A stretch of 64,000 nucleotides of DNA, taken from Mycobacterium fragae. Lineage in GTDB: Bacteria > Actinomycetota > Actinomycetes > Mycobacteriales > Mycobacteriaceae. Below the pieces are notes generated by a model. That model saw only the letters and a list, made by a program, of their open reading frames with translations, searched no databases and was not told where the DNA came from. A program made the translations under genes and the position numbers. This document shows, piece after piece, positions 1 to 8,394 of this stretch. The stretch is taken from the NCBI RefSeq assembly GCF_002102185.1, contig NZ_LQOW01000031.1:496001-560000 (forward strand), given 5' to 3'. Positions within the stretch are counted from its first letter, which is position 1. Each line of letters opens with the position of its first letter.

Positions 1-555
1 GACGCCCTGGCCGGAGCACACCCGCTGTCGCAGCACCGAATGCGGGTGGTCACCCGCCCCGACGGGGTGACCGTGATCGACGACGCGTACAACGCCAACC
101 CCGACTCGATGCGGGCCGGGTTGCAGGCGCTGGCGTGGATGGCGCGAGAAGGACGCCGCAGCTGGGCGGTGCTGGGCGAGATGGCCGAACTGGGCGACGA
201 CGCGATATCCGAGCATGACCGCATCGGCCGGTTAGCGGTGCGCTTAGATGTGACTCGACTCATTGTCGTGGGAACAGGGAGGCCGATGGACGCCATGCAC
301 CACGGCGCGGTCATGGAGGGGGCATGGGCCTCAGAAGGCGATAGAGCGGCCAGCATCGTCGCCGACGCCGACGCCGCCCTGGCATTGCTGCGGGCCGAGT
401 TGCAGGCCGGGGATGTAGTGCTGGTGAAGGCCTCCAACGCGGCCGGCCTGGGTGCACTGGCCGACTCGCTCGTCGCCGAAGACGCTGGGCCGATGGGCCG
501 CGTCTCTCCTCGCGCGACGCGCTCGTCGCCCGACGGCCCGGGCGTCGCCCGATGA
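1..555 (+). CDS. murF: UDP-N-acetylmuramoyl-tripeptide--D-alanyl-D-alanine ligase, C-terminal part
   Basis: Open at the left edge: the frame runs in from outside, so only the last 184 residues are seen. They match the C-terminal domain of Mur ligases, with IDDAYNANPDSM near the start and VLGEMAELGDD further on. MurF adds D-Ala-D-Ala to the UDP-MurNAc-tripeptide in the cytoplasm, completing the soluble peptidoglycan precursor. The final ~20 residues are Arg/Ser/Pro-rich and poorly conserved. The TGA stop overlaps the ATG of murX by 4 bp (ATGA), typical of coupled translation. Order murF-murX-murD is that of every mycobacterial dcw cluster. Confidence 0.96.
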   Translation, partial: DALAGAHPLSQHRMRVVTRPDGVTVIDDAYNANPDSMRAGLQALAWMAREGRRSWAVLGEMAELGDDAISEHDRIGRLAVRLDVTRLIVVGTGRPMDAMHHGAVMEGAWASEGDRAASIVADADAALALLRAELQAGDVVLVKASNAAGLGALADSLVAEDAGPMGRVSPRATRSSPDGPGVAR

Positions 556-1631
556 TCGACATCCTGATCGCCGTCGGCATCGCGCTGACGGTGTCGATTG
601 TGTTGACCCCGATGCTGATTCGGCTGTTCACCAGGCAGGGATTCGGTCACGAGATCCGCGAGGACGGCCCACCCAGTCACCGGACCAAGCGCGGCACCCC
701 GTCGATGGGCGGCGTGGCGATCCTGGCCGGCATCTGGACGGGCTACCTGGGCACCCACCTCGCCGGCCTGGCGTTGGGCGGCGAAGGGCCGTCGGCGTCG
801 GGCCTGCTGGTGCTGTTTTTGGCGACCACACTGGGGGCGGTCGGATTCGTCGACGACCTGATCAAGATCCGGCGGTCGCGCAATCTGGGACTCAACAAGA
901 CGGCCAAGACCATCGGGCAGATCACCGCCGCCGTGCTGGTCGGCGTCCTGGTGCTGCAATTCCGCAACGACGACGGTCTGACCCCGGGCACCTCCGACCT
1001 GTCCTACGTGCGTGAAATCGCCACTGTCACATTGCCTCCCGCGCTTTTCGTGCTGTTCTGCGTGATCGTCGTCAGCGCCTGGTCGAACGCGGTGAACTTC
1101 ACCGACGGGCTGGACGGGCTGGCCGCCGGCTGCATGGCCATGGTGTGCGCCGCCTATGTGCTGATCACGTTCTGGCAGTACCGCAACGCCTGTGCCACCG
1201 CGCCGGGCCTGGGTTGCTACAACGTGCGCGATCCGCTGGATCTGGCGATCATCGCGGCCGCGACGGCGGGCGCCTGCATCGGCTTTCTGTGGTGGAACGC
1301 CGCGCCGGCCAAGATCTTCATGGGCGACACCGGATCACTGGCGCTGGGTGGCATCATCGCCGGCATATCGGTGACCAGCCGCACCGAAATCCTCGCCGTG
1401 GTGCTGGGTTCGCTGTTCGTCGCCGAGATCACCTCGGTGGTAGTGCAGATCCTGACATTTCGCACCACGGGTCGCAGGGTGTTCCGGATGGCGCCCTTCC
1501 ACCACCATTTCGAGCTGGCCGGGTGGGCCGAAACCACGGTGATCATCCGGTTTTGGCTGCTGACCGCGATCAGCTGCGGCCTGGGGGTGGCGCTGTTCTA
1601 CAGCGAGTGGCTCGCCGCAACCGGCGGCTGA
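552..1631 (+). CDS. murX: Phospho-N-acetylmuramoyl-pentapeptide-transferase (MraY)
   Basis: 359 residues, the family's usual length, with about ten hydrophobic helices. Transfers phospho-MurNAc-pentapeptide onto undecaprenyl phosphate, giving lipid I at the inner face of the membrane. Signature residues are present: the Asp pair D101-D102 (VDDLIKI), N182/D185/D188 (NFTDGLDG), D259 (MGDTGS) and the histidine motif H317-H319 (FHHHFE). The start ATG lies inside the murF stop (ATGA); one base separates the stop from murD. In mycobacteria the gene is often called murX (Rv2156c). Confidence 0.97.
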   Translation: MIDILIAVGIALTVSIVLTPMLIRLFTRQGFGHEIREDGPPSHRTKRGTPSMGGVAILAGIWTGYLGTHLAGLALGGEGPSASGLLVLFLATTLGAVGFVDDLIKIRRSRNLGLNKTAKTIGQITAAVLVGVLVLQFRNDDGLTPGTSDLSYVREIATVTLPPALFVLFCVIVVSAWSNAVNFTDGLDGLAAGCMAMVCAAYVLITFWQYRNACATAPGLGCYNVRDPLDLAIIAAATAGACIGFLWWNAAPAKIFMGDTGSLALGGIIAGISVTSRTEILAVVLGSLFVAEITSVVVQILTFRTTGRRVFRMAPFHHHFELAGWAETTVIIRFWLLTAISCGLGVALFYSEWLAATGG

Positions 1632-1632
1632 C

Positions 1633-3090
1633 ATGGCGCTGGAGTTGTTGGCATCTGGCGCACCCGTGCTGGTCGCCGGTGGCGGCATCACCGGCCGCTC
1701 GGTGCTGGCGGCGCTGGCCCCGCTGGATGTGGTGCCGACCCTCTGCGACGACGACCCCGCCATTCGCCGGCAGCACGCCGACGCCGGGGTGGCGACCGTG
1801 AGTCCGGCGACTGCGGCGCAACACATCACCGACTACGCGCTGGTCATCATCAGCCCTGGCTTTGCGCCGACCGCGCCGCTGCCGGTCGCGGCTGCGGCGG
1901 CCGGCGTGCCGATCTGGGGCGACGTCGAACTGGCGTGGCGGCTCGATGCGTCAGGACACTACGGGCCGCCGCGACGCTGGCTGGCGGTCACCGGCACCAA
2001 CGGCAAGACCACCACCACCTCAATGCTGCACGCCATGCTGACGGCCGCGGGCCTTGACGCGCGGCTATGCGGAAACATCGGCAACCCGGTGCTGGACGCG
2101 CTCCGTGAGCCGGCCGACCTGCTGGCCGTCGAACTGTCCAGCTTCCAGCTGCACTGGGCGCCCTCGGTGCGACCCGAGGCGGGCGCGGTGCTCAACATCG
2201 CCGAGGACCACCTGGACTGGCACGGCAGCATCGCCGACTACACCGCGGCCAAGGCACGCGTGCTGCGCGGCCGGGTGGCGGTGACCGGGCTGGACGATCC
2301 CCGCGCTGCGGCGCTGCTGCCTACCGCGCAGGCGCCGGTGCGGGTCGGTTTCCGGCTGGGCGAACCCGCCGCCGGGGAGCTGGGGGTGCGCGACGGCTGG
2401 CTCGTCGACCGGGCCTTCTCCGACGACCTGGCGCTGGCGGCGGTCTCGTCGATCCCGGTGCCGGGGCCGGTGGGCGTGCTCGACGCGCTGGCGGCCGCCG
2501 CGCTGGCCCGCAGTGTCGGGGCGCCCGCCGAGGCGATCGCGACCGCGTTGGCATCCTTTCGGGTGGGCCCGCACCGCGCCCAGGTGGTGGCCGTCGTCGA
2601 CGAGGTCAGCTACGTCGACGATTCCAAGGCCACCAACCCGCATGCTGCCGAGGGGTCGGTGTTGGCCTACCCGCGAGTGGTGTGGATAGCCGGTGGTCTG
2701 CTCAAGGGCGCCTCGGTCGAGCAGACCGTGGCGAGGATCGCGTCTCGGCTGGTCGGCGTGGTTTTGATCGGCCGTGACCGGGCTCAGGTTGCCGAGGCGT
2801 TATCACGACACGCGCCCGATGTCCCCGTCGTACCGGTCGTGACAGGCGAGGATGCTGTTATGCATGCGACTGCTGAGCCTCGTGTTACCAATGTGACAGA
2901 AGTGGTCCCTCGGCCCGGGGAGCCGGTCGGCGCTGCCGTGATGAGCGCCGCCGTCGCCGCCGCGAAAGCCCTCGCCCGACCCGGCGACACGGTGCTGCTG
3001 GCGCCGGCCGGTGCATCATTTGACCAGTTCACCGGCTATGCGGACCGGGGCGATGCGTTCGCAGCCGCGGTGCGCGCCACGGCCCGATAG
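1633..3090 (+). CDS. murD: UDP-N-acetylmuramoyl-L-alanine--D-glutamate ligase
   Basis: 485 residues. ATP-dependent ligase adding D-glutamate to UDP-MurNAc-L-Ala in the cytoplasm. The nucleotide-binding loop GTNGKTTTTS sits at residues 121-130; NIAEDHLDWHGS in the middle domain and the C-terminal domain motif VDDSKATNPHA are Mur-ligase hallmarks. An N-terminal Rossmann-type domain starts VLVAGGGITG. The ATG follows the murX stop by one base, so the gene is read from the same transcript. Confidence 0.97.
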   Translation: MALELLASGAPVLVAGGGITGRSVLAALAPLDVVPTLCDDDPAIRRQHADAGVATVSPATAAQHITDYALVIISPGFAPTAPLPVAAAAAGVPIWGDVELAWRLDASGHYGPPRRWLAVTGTNGKTTTTSMLHAMLTAAGLDARLCGNIGNPVLDALREPADLLAVELSSFQLHWAPSVRPEAGAVLNIAEDHLDWHGSIADYTAAKARVLRGRVAVTGLDDPRAAALLPTAQAPVRVGFRLGEPAAGELGVRDGWLVDRAFSDDLALAAVSSIPVPGPVGVLDALAAAALARSVGAPAEAIATALASFRVGPHRAQVVAVVDEVSYVDDSKATNPHAAEGSVLAYPRVVWIAGGLLKGASVEQTVARIASRLVGVVLIGRDRAQVAEALSRHAPDVPVVPVVTGEDAVMHATAEPRVTNVTEVVPRPGEPVGAAVMSAAVAAAKALARPGDTVLLAPAGASFDQFTGYADRGDAFAAAVRATAR

Positions 3091-3096
3091 CTCGGT

Positions 3097-4608
3097 GTGA
3101 AGAACCCGCTGGCCCGGTTGTTCCACCGGGAGACGAAGCGCGAGGCGACGGCCGCCCCTGCCGACGCCCCGGCCACGGCGCCGGGCGCTGCGCGGACCCG
3201 GTTCGGTGCCTGGCTGGGCCGGCCGTTGACGTCGTTTCACCTGATCATCGCGGTGGCGGCGCTGTTGACCACGCTGGGGCTGACCATGGTGCTCTCGGCG
3301 TCCGGGGTGCGGTCTTACGACGACGACGGATCGGCGTGGGTCATCTTCGGGCGGCAGGTGCTGTGGACGGTGATCGGACTCGTCGCCTGCTACCTGGCGT
3401 TGAGATTGCCGGTGCGCTTCATGCGGCGCATGGCGTTCTCCGGTTTCGCGCTGACCATCGTGTTGCTGGTGTTGGTGCTGGTTCCCGGAATCGGCAAGGA
3501 AGCCAACGGTTCTCGCGGGTGGTTCGTGATCGCCGGCCTGTCGATGCAGCCCTCCGAACTGACCAAGATCGCGTTCGCCATCTGGGGTGCGCATCTGCTG
3601 GCCGCCCGGCGCATGGAGCGGGCCTCGCTGCGGGAAATGCTGATCCCGCTGGTGCCGGCGGCCGTCATCGCGCTGGCGCTCATCGTGGCCCAGCCGGACC
3701 TGGGCCAGACGGTGTCGATGGGCATCATTTTGCTGGCCCTGTTCTGGTATGCCGGCCTGCCGCTACGGGTTTTCCTGAGCTCGCTGATCGCGGTGATCAT
3801 GGCGGCGGGGATCCTGGCGGTGTCGGCCGGCTACCGCTCCGACCGGGTCCGATCGTGGCTGAACCCCGGGCAGGATCCACAGGACACCGGGTATCAGGCC
3901 AGGCAGGCGAAGTTCGCGCTGGCCAACGGCGGCATTTTCGGCGACGGCCTGGGGCAGGGCACCGCCAAGTGGAACTACCTGCCCAACGCCCACAACGACT
4001 TCATCTTCGCGATCATCGGCGAGGAACTCGGCCTGGTCGGCGCCCTCGGGCTGCTGGGCCTGTTCGGGTTGTTCGCCTACACCGGGATGCGCATCGCACG
4101 CCGGTCCGCCGACCCGTTTTTGCGGCTGCTGACCGCGACCACCACGATGTGGGTGATCGGCCAGTCGTTCATCAACGTTGGCTACGTGATCGGCCTGCTG
4201 CCGGTCACGGGAATTCAGCTGCCGCTCATCTCCGCGGGTGGAACATCAACGGCCACAACACTTTTGATGATCGGCATGATGGCAAACGCGGCGCGTCACG
4301 AGCCTGAGGCGGTCGCCGCGCTGCGGGCCGGACGCGACGACCGGATGAACCGCCTGCTGCGACTGCCGTTGCCCGAGCCCTATGCGCCGACTCGGGTCGA
4401 GGCGCTGCGCGACCGGCTGCGCGGTCGGCCGCAACCGGCCAAGCCACAGCGAAAGCCCGCACGGGCGGCGCGACCCCGTACGGGGGATCGGCGCACCGGA
4501 CGGGCGGGGCATCATGGAGGCGGACAGCGGTACACCGGTCAGCGTCATGCAAGCACTGGGCATGGTCGTAAAAAGGACCGCGCACTGGAAGGTCAGCGCT
4601 ACGGGTGA
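3097..4608 (+). CDS. ftsW: Septal peptidoglycan glycosyltransferase FtsW (SEDS family)
   Basis: 503 residues, GTG start 6 bp after the murD stop. Polytopic SEDS protein with about ten membrane segments between residues ~45 and ~400; it polymerises lipid II at the septum with a class B PBP. GQGTAKWNYLPNAHNDFIF and the PLISAGGT motif near the last helix are FtsW/RodA signatures. A basic cytosolic N-terminus of ~40 residues and a long Arg/Pro/Gly-rich C-terminal tail (from ~410) extend the core, as in other mycobacterial FtsW proteins, whose tail contacts FtsZ. The stop overlaps the murG GTG by 4 bp. Confidence 0.96.
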   Translation: MKNPLARLFHRETKREATAAPADAPATAPGAARTRFGAWLGRPLTSFHLIIAVAALLTTLGLTMVLSASGVRSYDDDGSAWVIFGRQVLWTVIGLVACYLALRLPVRFMRRMAFSGFALTIVLLVLVLVPGIGKEANGSRGWFVIAGLSMQPSELTKIAFAIWGAHLLAARRMERASLREMLIPLVPAAVIALALIVAQPDLGQTVSMGIILLALFWYAGLPLRVFLSSLIAVIMAAGILAVSAGYRSDRVRSWLNPGQDPQDTGYQARQAKFALANGGIFGDGLGQGTAKWNYLPNAHNDFIFAIIGEELGLVGALGLLGLFGLFAYTGMRIARRSADPFLRLLTATTTMWVIGQSFINVGYVIGLLPVTGIQLPLISAGGTSTATTLLMIGMMANAARHEPEAVAALRAGRDDRMNRLLRLPLPEPYAPTRVEALRDRLRGRPQPAKPQRKPARAARPRTGDRRTGRAGHHGGGQRYTGQRHASTGHGRKKDRALEGQRYG

Positions 4609-5777
4609 ACGACTCGGTCGCAGGGTCATCGGTCACAGGGCCAACCGGGGAATCGTCGTTGTCGGTGGTGATCGCGGGTGGCGGCACGGCCGGGCACGTC
4701 GAGCCCGCGATGGCCGTCGCCGACGCGCTGGTGGCAATGGACCCGCAGGTCCGGGTAACAGCGCTGGGCACCCGGCGTGGGCTGGAGACCAAGCTGGTGC
4801 CCCAGCGCGGCTACCAGCTCGAGCTGATCACCCCGGTCCCGCTGCCACGTAAGCCCAGCGGTGACCTGGCCCGCCTGCCGCTTCGGGTGTGGCAGGCCGT
4901 CCGGCAGACCAGCGTCGTGCTCGACAAGGTCGGCGCCGACGTGGTGATCGGGTTCGGCGGCTACGTGGCGCTGCCCGCCTACCTGGCCGCCCGCCGGCGT
5001 CGCGTCCCGGTGGTGATCCACGAAGCCAACGCCAGCGCCGGGCTGGCCAACCGGGTCGGCGCCCGCAGCGCGCAACGGGTGCTCTCGGCGGTCTCGGACT
5101 GCGGCCTGCCGCGTGCCGAGGTGGTCGGCGTGCCGGTCCGGTCGGCCATCACCTCGCTGGACCGCGCGGCGTTGCGGCCGGCGGCGCGTGCACACTTCGG
5201 ATTCGCCGACGACGCGCGGGTCCTGCTGGTGTTCGGCGGCTCGCAGGGAGCCGCTTCCATCAATCGGGCCGTCGCCGCGGCCGCCGGCGCGCTGGCGGCC
5301 GCGGGAGTAGCCGTGCTGCACGCCTACGGCGCAAAGAACATTCTCGATTTGCGCACGCCGCAGCCGGGCGATCCGCCCTACGTCGCGGTGCCGTATCTGG
5401 ACCGCATGGATCTGGCTTATGCCGCAGCGGATCTGGCGATCTGCCGCTCCGGGGCGATGACCGTCGCCGAGGTATCGGCCGTCGGGCTGCCCGCCATCTA
5501 CGTGCCGCTGCCGATCGGCAACGGCGAGCAACGGCTCAACGCGTTGCCGGTGGTCAACGCGGGCGGCGGGCTGATTGTCGCCGATGCCGATCTGACGCCG
5601 GAGTTCGTCGCCGATCAGGTGGCCGGGCTATTGGGCGACGCACCGCGGCTGGCGGCGATGACGAGGGCCGCGGCGCTGGTCGGTCACCGCGACGCGGCGC
5701 AGCAGGTGGCCCACGCGGCCCTGGACCTGGCCAAGCAGGCGCGCGAGGCCCGCGCTTTGCGGCGGGGGTTGCGGTGA
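4605..5777 (+). CDS. murG: UDP-GlcNAc--lipid I N-acetylglucosaminyltransferase
   Basis: 390 residues, GTG start in the GTGA overlap with ftsW. GT28 glycosyltransferase converting lipid I to lipid II at the cytoplasmic face. The glycine-rich loop IAGGGTAGHVEPA (~residues 22-34), the FGGSQGA loop and the UDP-GlcNAc site CRSGAMTVAEV are visible. About 20 polar residues precede the first beta strand, so a later start is possible, though the coupled GTG is the simplest choice. The stop is shared with the murC start (GTGA). Confidence 0.96.
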   Translation: MNDSVAGSSVTGPTGESSLSVVIAGGGTAGHVEPAMAVADALVAMDPQVRVTALGTRRGLETKLVPQRGYQLELITPVPLPRKPSGDLARLPLRVWQAVRQTSVVLDKVGADVVIGFGGYVALPAYLAARRRRVPVVIHEANASAGLANRVGARSAQRVLSAVSDCGLPRAEVVGVPVRSAITSLDRAALRPAARAHFGFADDARVLLVFGGSQGAASINRAVAAAAGALAAAGVAVLHAYGAKNILDLRTPQPGDPPYVAVPYLDRMDLAYAAADLAICRSGAMTVAEVSAVGLPAIYVPLPIGNGEQRLNALPVVNAGGGLIVADADLTPEFVADQVAGLLGDAPRLAAMTRAAALVGHRDAAQQVAHAALDLAKQAREARALRRGLR

Positions 5778-7246
5778 ACGCCGAGCCGTTGCCGGCCGAG
5801 CTGCAGCGCGTGCACATGGTCGGCATCGGAGGCGCGGGCATGTCCGGTATCGCCCGCATCTTGCTGGACCGCGGCGGGATGGTGTCGGGGTCGGACGCCA
5901 AGGAGTCGCGCGGCGTGCGTGCGCTGCGCGCCCGCGGTGCGCTGATCCGCATCGGCCATGACGCGTCGTCGCTGGATCTGCTGCCCGGCGGCGCCACGGC
6001 GGTGATCACCACTCATGCCGCAATCCCGAAGACCAATCCCGAGCTCGTCGAGGCCCGTCGGCGCGGCATCCCGGTGGTGCTGCGCCCGGCCGTGCTGGCC
6101 AAGCTGATGGCCGGGCGCACCACGCTGATGGTCACGGGTACGCACGGTAAGACCACGACGACGTCGATGCTCATCGTGGCGCTGCAACACTGCGGTAAGG
6201 ATCCGTCCTTCGCGGTCGGCGGCGAGCTGGGGGAGGCCGGCACCAACGCCCACCACGGCAGCGGTGACTGTTTCGTGGCCGAGGCCGACGAAAGTGACGG
6301 CTCGCTGCTGGAATACACGCCGAACGTCGCGGTGGTCACCAACATCGAGTCCGACCATCTCGACTTCTTCGGCAGCGCCGACGCCTACGTCGCGATGTTC
6401 GACTCTTTCGTGGAGCGGCTGGCCCCGGGCGGAGCGCTCGTCGCGTGCATCGACGACCCGGGCGCGGCGGCGTTGGCCGAACGCACTGCGGCGCTGGGGA
6501 TTCGGGTGCTGCGCTATGGTTCTCCATCTTCGCAGGCCTCGCCTGAGCAGCTGACCGCCGCGCTCCTGTCCTGGGAGCAACAGGGCACCGGCGCGGTTGC
6601 GCACATCAAGCTGGCCGGCGAAATCCACCCGTGGGTGATGCGGCTGTCGGTGCCGGGCCGGCACATGGCGCTCAATGCGCTGGGGGCGCTGGTGGCCGCC
6701 ATCGAGGTCGGCGCGCCGGCCGATGGTGTGCTCGACGGGCTGGCCGGATTCGAAGGAGTCCGACGCCGATTCGAGTTGATCGGAACCGCGGGTTCGGTGC
6801 GGGTTTTCGACGACTACGCCCACCATCCGACCGAGATCAGCGCGACGCTGGATGCGGTGCGCACGTTGCTGGAACAGGGCGGTGGCGGCCGGTCGATCGT
6901 AGTGTTTCAGCCACATTTGTATTCGCGGACAAAGGCTTTCGCCGCTGAATTCGGCCGCGCGCTGGATGCCGCAGACGAGGTTTTTGTTCTCGACGTCTAC
7001 GCCGCGCGGGAACAACCGGTGGCCGGCGTGAGTGGAGCCAGCGTCGCCGAGCACGTCAGCGTGCCGGTGCAGTATCTGCCGGACTTCTCCGCGGTCGCCG
7101 ACGCGGTCGCCGCGACCGCGAGGGCGGGCGACGTCATCGTCACCATGGGCGCCGGCGACGTCACCATGCTGGGCCCGGAGATCCTGACCGCGCTTCGGGT
7201 ACGCGCCAATCGCAGTGCGCCGGGCCGGCGGGAGGTGCCCTGGTGA
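5774..7246 (+). CDS. murC: UDP-N-acetylmuramate--L-alanine ligase
   Basis: 490 residues from the GTG at 5774, which overlaps the murG stop by 4 bp. The frame stays open far upstream through murG, but that extension is shadow. Adds L-Ala to UDP-MurNAc, the first peptide step. Motifs: glycine loop GIGGAGMSGIA at the N-terminus, P-loop GTHGKTTTTSML, EADESDGS, and FDDYAHHPTEI in the C-terminal domain. Length matches the mycobacterial orthologue. The stop overlaps ftsQ. Confidence 0.97.
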   Translation: MNAEPLPAELQRVHMVGIGGAGMSGIARILLDRGGMVSGSDAKESRGVRALRARGALIRIGHDASSLDLLPGGATAVITTHAAIPKTNPELVEARRRGIPVVLRPAVLAKLMAGRTTLMVTGTHGKTTTTSMLIVALQHCGKDPSFAVGGELGEAGTNAHHGSGDCFVAEADESDGSLLEYTPNVAVVTNIESDHLDFFGSADAYVAMFDSFVERLAPGGALVACIDDPGAAALAERTAALGIRVLRYGSPSSQASPEQLTAALLSWEQQGTGAVAHIKLAGEIHPWVMRLSVPGRHMALNALGALVAAIEVGAPADGVLDGLAGFEGVRRRFELIGTAGSVRVFDDYAHHPTEISATLDAVRTLLEQGGGGRSIVVFQPHLYSRTKAFAAEFGRALDAADEVFVLDVYAAREQPVAGVSGASVAEHVSVPVQYLPDFSAVADAVAATARAGDVIVTMGAGDVTMLGPEILTALRVRANRSAPGRREVPW

Positions 7247-8136
7247 CCGAGGAAGACGACGCCCCTTCCGAAACTGCCGTCACCGAACCGATTTTCGCTT
7301 CGGGGCCGCCAGACGACCAGCCCGAGGGCCCCCGGCGGCGGGCCCGCCGTGAACGCGCCGAGCGCCGCGCCGCGCAGGCCCGCGCGATGGCGATCGAGCA
7401 GGCCCGCCGAGAAGCCAAACGCCGGGCCCGCGGCGGCTTCGGGTCCGAGCAAAAACCTGTCCCGCGCGGCGCGGTCCGGGGCCTGAAGCTGGTGCTCGCC
7501 ACCGCGGCACTGGTCGTGGTCGCCGTCGCGCTCGGGCTGATCCTCTATTTCACGCCGGTGATGTCCGCGCGCAGCGTCATCGTCACCGGGACGGGCGCGG
7601 TGAGCCGCGACGAGGTGCTCGACGCGGCGAAGGTGCAACTCGGAACGCCGCTGCTGCAGATCAACACCGATCAGGTCGCCGACCGGGTGGCGGCGATCCG
7701 ACGGGTGGCGAGCGCGCGGGTGCAGCGGCAGTATCCGTCGGCGCTGCGGATCACCATCGTCGAGCGGGTTCCGGTGGTGGTCAAGGACTTTCCCGACGGC
7801 CCGCACCTCTACGACCGCGACGGCGTCGACTTCGCGACCGCTCCGCCACCTCCGGCGCTGCCCTATATCGACGTCGACAACCCGGGGCCCACCGACCCGC
7901 CGACCAAGGCCGCGCTCGAGGTGCTGACCGCGCTGCGTCCCGAGGTCGCCGCTCAGGTGGGCCGGATCGCTGCGCCCTCGGTTGCGTCGATCACGCTGAC
8001 ACTGGCCGACGGGCGGACGGTGATCTGGGGGACCACCGACCGCACCGAGGAAAAGGCCGAGAAGCTGACGGCCCTGTTGACCCGGCCGGGCCGGACCTAC
8101 GACGTGTCCAGCCCGGATCTGCCGACAGTTAAATAG
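7243..8136 (+). CDS. ftsQ: Cell division protein FtsQ
   Basis: 297 residues, GTG start in a GTGA overlap with murC. Bitopic divisome protein linking cytosolic and periplasmic parts. The first ~80 residues are a charged Arg/Glu/Ala-rich cytosolic tail; one membrane helix follows (~85-107, ending ILYFTPVM), then a POTRA-like domain beginning SARSVIVTGTGAV and the FtsQ domain with RQYPSALRITIVERVPVVV. Ends TAG at 8136 and is followed by 258 bp without a gene, which breaks the overlap chain before ftsZ. Confidence 0.95.
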   Translation: MTEEDDAPSETAVTEPIFASGPPDDQPEGPRRRARRERAERRAAQARAMAIEQARREAKRRARGGFGSEQKPVPRGAVRGLKLVLATAALVVVAVALGLILYFTPVMSARSVIVTGTGAVSRDEVLDAAKVQLGTPLLQINTDQVADRVAAIRRVASARVQRQYPSALRITIVERVPVVVKDFPDGPHLYDRDGVDFATAPPPPALPYIDVDNPGPTDPPTKAALEVLTALRPEVAAQVGRIAAPSVASITLTLADGRTVIWGTTDRTEEKAEKLTALLTRPGRTYDVSSPDLPTVK

Positions 8137-8158
8137 GCCGGCCGCCCACCCCGACGAA

Positions 8159-8211
8159 TGTGAGGCTGGCTGCAAGTTCGGGGCCGACTGTGAAGCTGGC
8201 CGCACACTCGG
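8159..8211 (+). repeat. Two imperfect 23-bp direct repeats in the ftsQ-ftsZ gap
   Basis: Positions 8159-8181 and 8189-8211 carry near-identical 23-mers beginning TGTGARGCTGGCYGCA, with about five mismatches and a 30-bp period. The second copy, read alone, has inverted ends (TGTGA ... CACACT). Nothing shows what they do; they lie upstream of the putative ftsZ promoter and could be protein-binding sites or remnants of a dispersed mycobacterial repeat. Confidence 0.5.
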
Positions 8212-8307
8212 ACAGGAAAAATCGCCGGAAATTCGCCGGACGCTCATCGGCGCGCCTGCATGGATCGTGCGCGCGGGGGCCATACCGTTCTGTTTGCGCG
8301 GAACTAC

Positions 8308-8340
8308 TTGACATAACTCTAACCCTTTACTTGAGGTTTA
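8308..8340 (+). promoter_or_regulatory. Putative ftsZ promoter region
   Basis: A perfect TTGACA hexamer at 8308-8313 lies in a locally AT-rich stretch 80 bp before ftsZ. No good TANNNT hexamer stands at the usual 17-bp spacing; TTTACT (8327) and TTGAGG (8331) are the closest, so the -10 is uncertain. ACTTGA occurs twice, at 8306 and 8329, 23 bp apart. Several ftsZ promoters upstream of and inside ftsQ are known in M. tuberculosis, so one here is expected. The ribosome binding site is GGGAGGA at 8378-8384. Confidence 0.45.
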
Positions 8341-8394
8341 GGTTTGCCAGGCGGCTACGCCAAGGCCAAGTCCCCTAGGGAGGAAGACGGAATG

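Noticed and set aside
4889..5773. Upstream extension of the murC frame
   Set aside because: Overlaps most of murG in another frame; the murC homology begins just after GTG 5774.
5684..7054. 456-codon open frame on the minus strand inside murC
   Set aside because: Runs antisense through a complete, well-conserved Mur ligase; composition is Arg/Gly/His/Gln-rich, typical of shadow frames in GC-rich genes.
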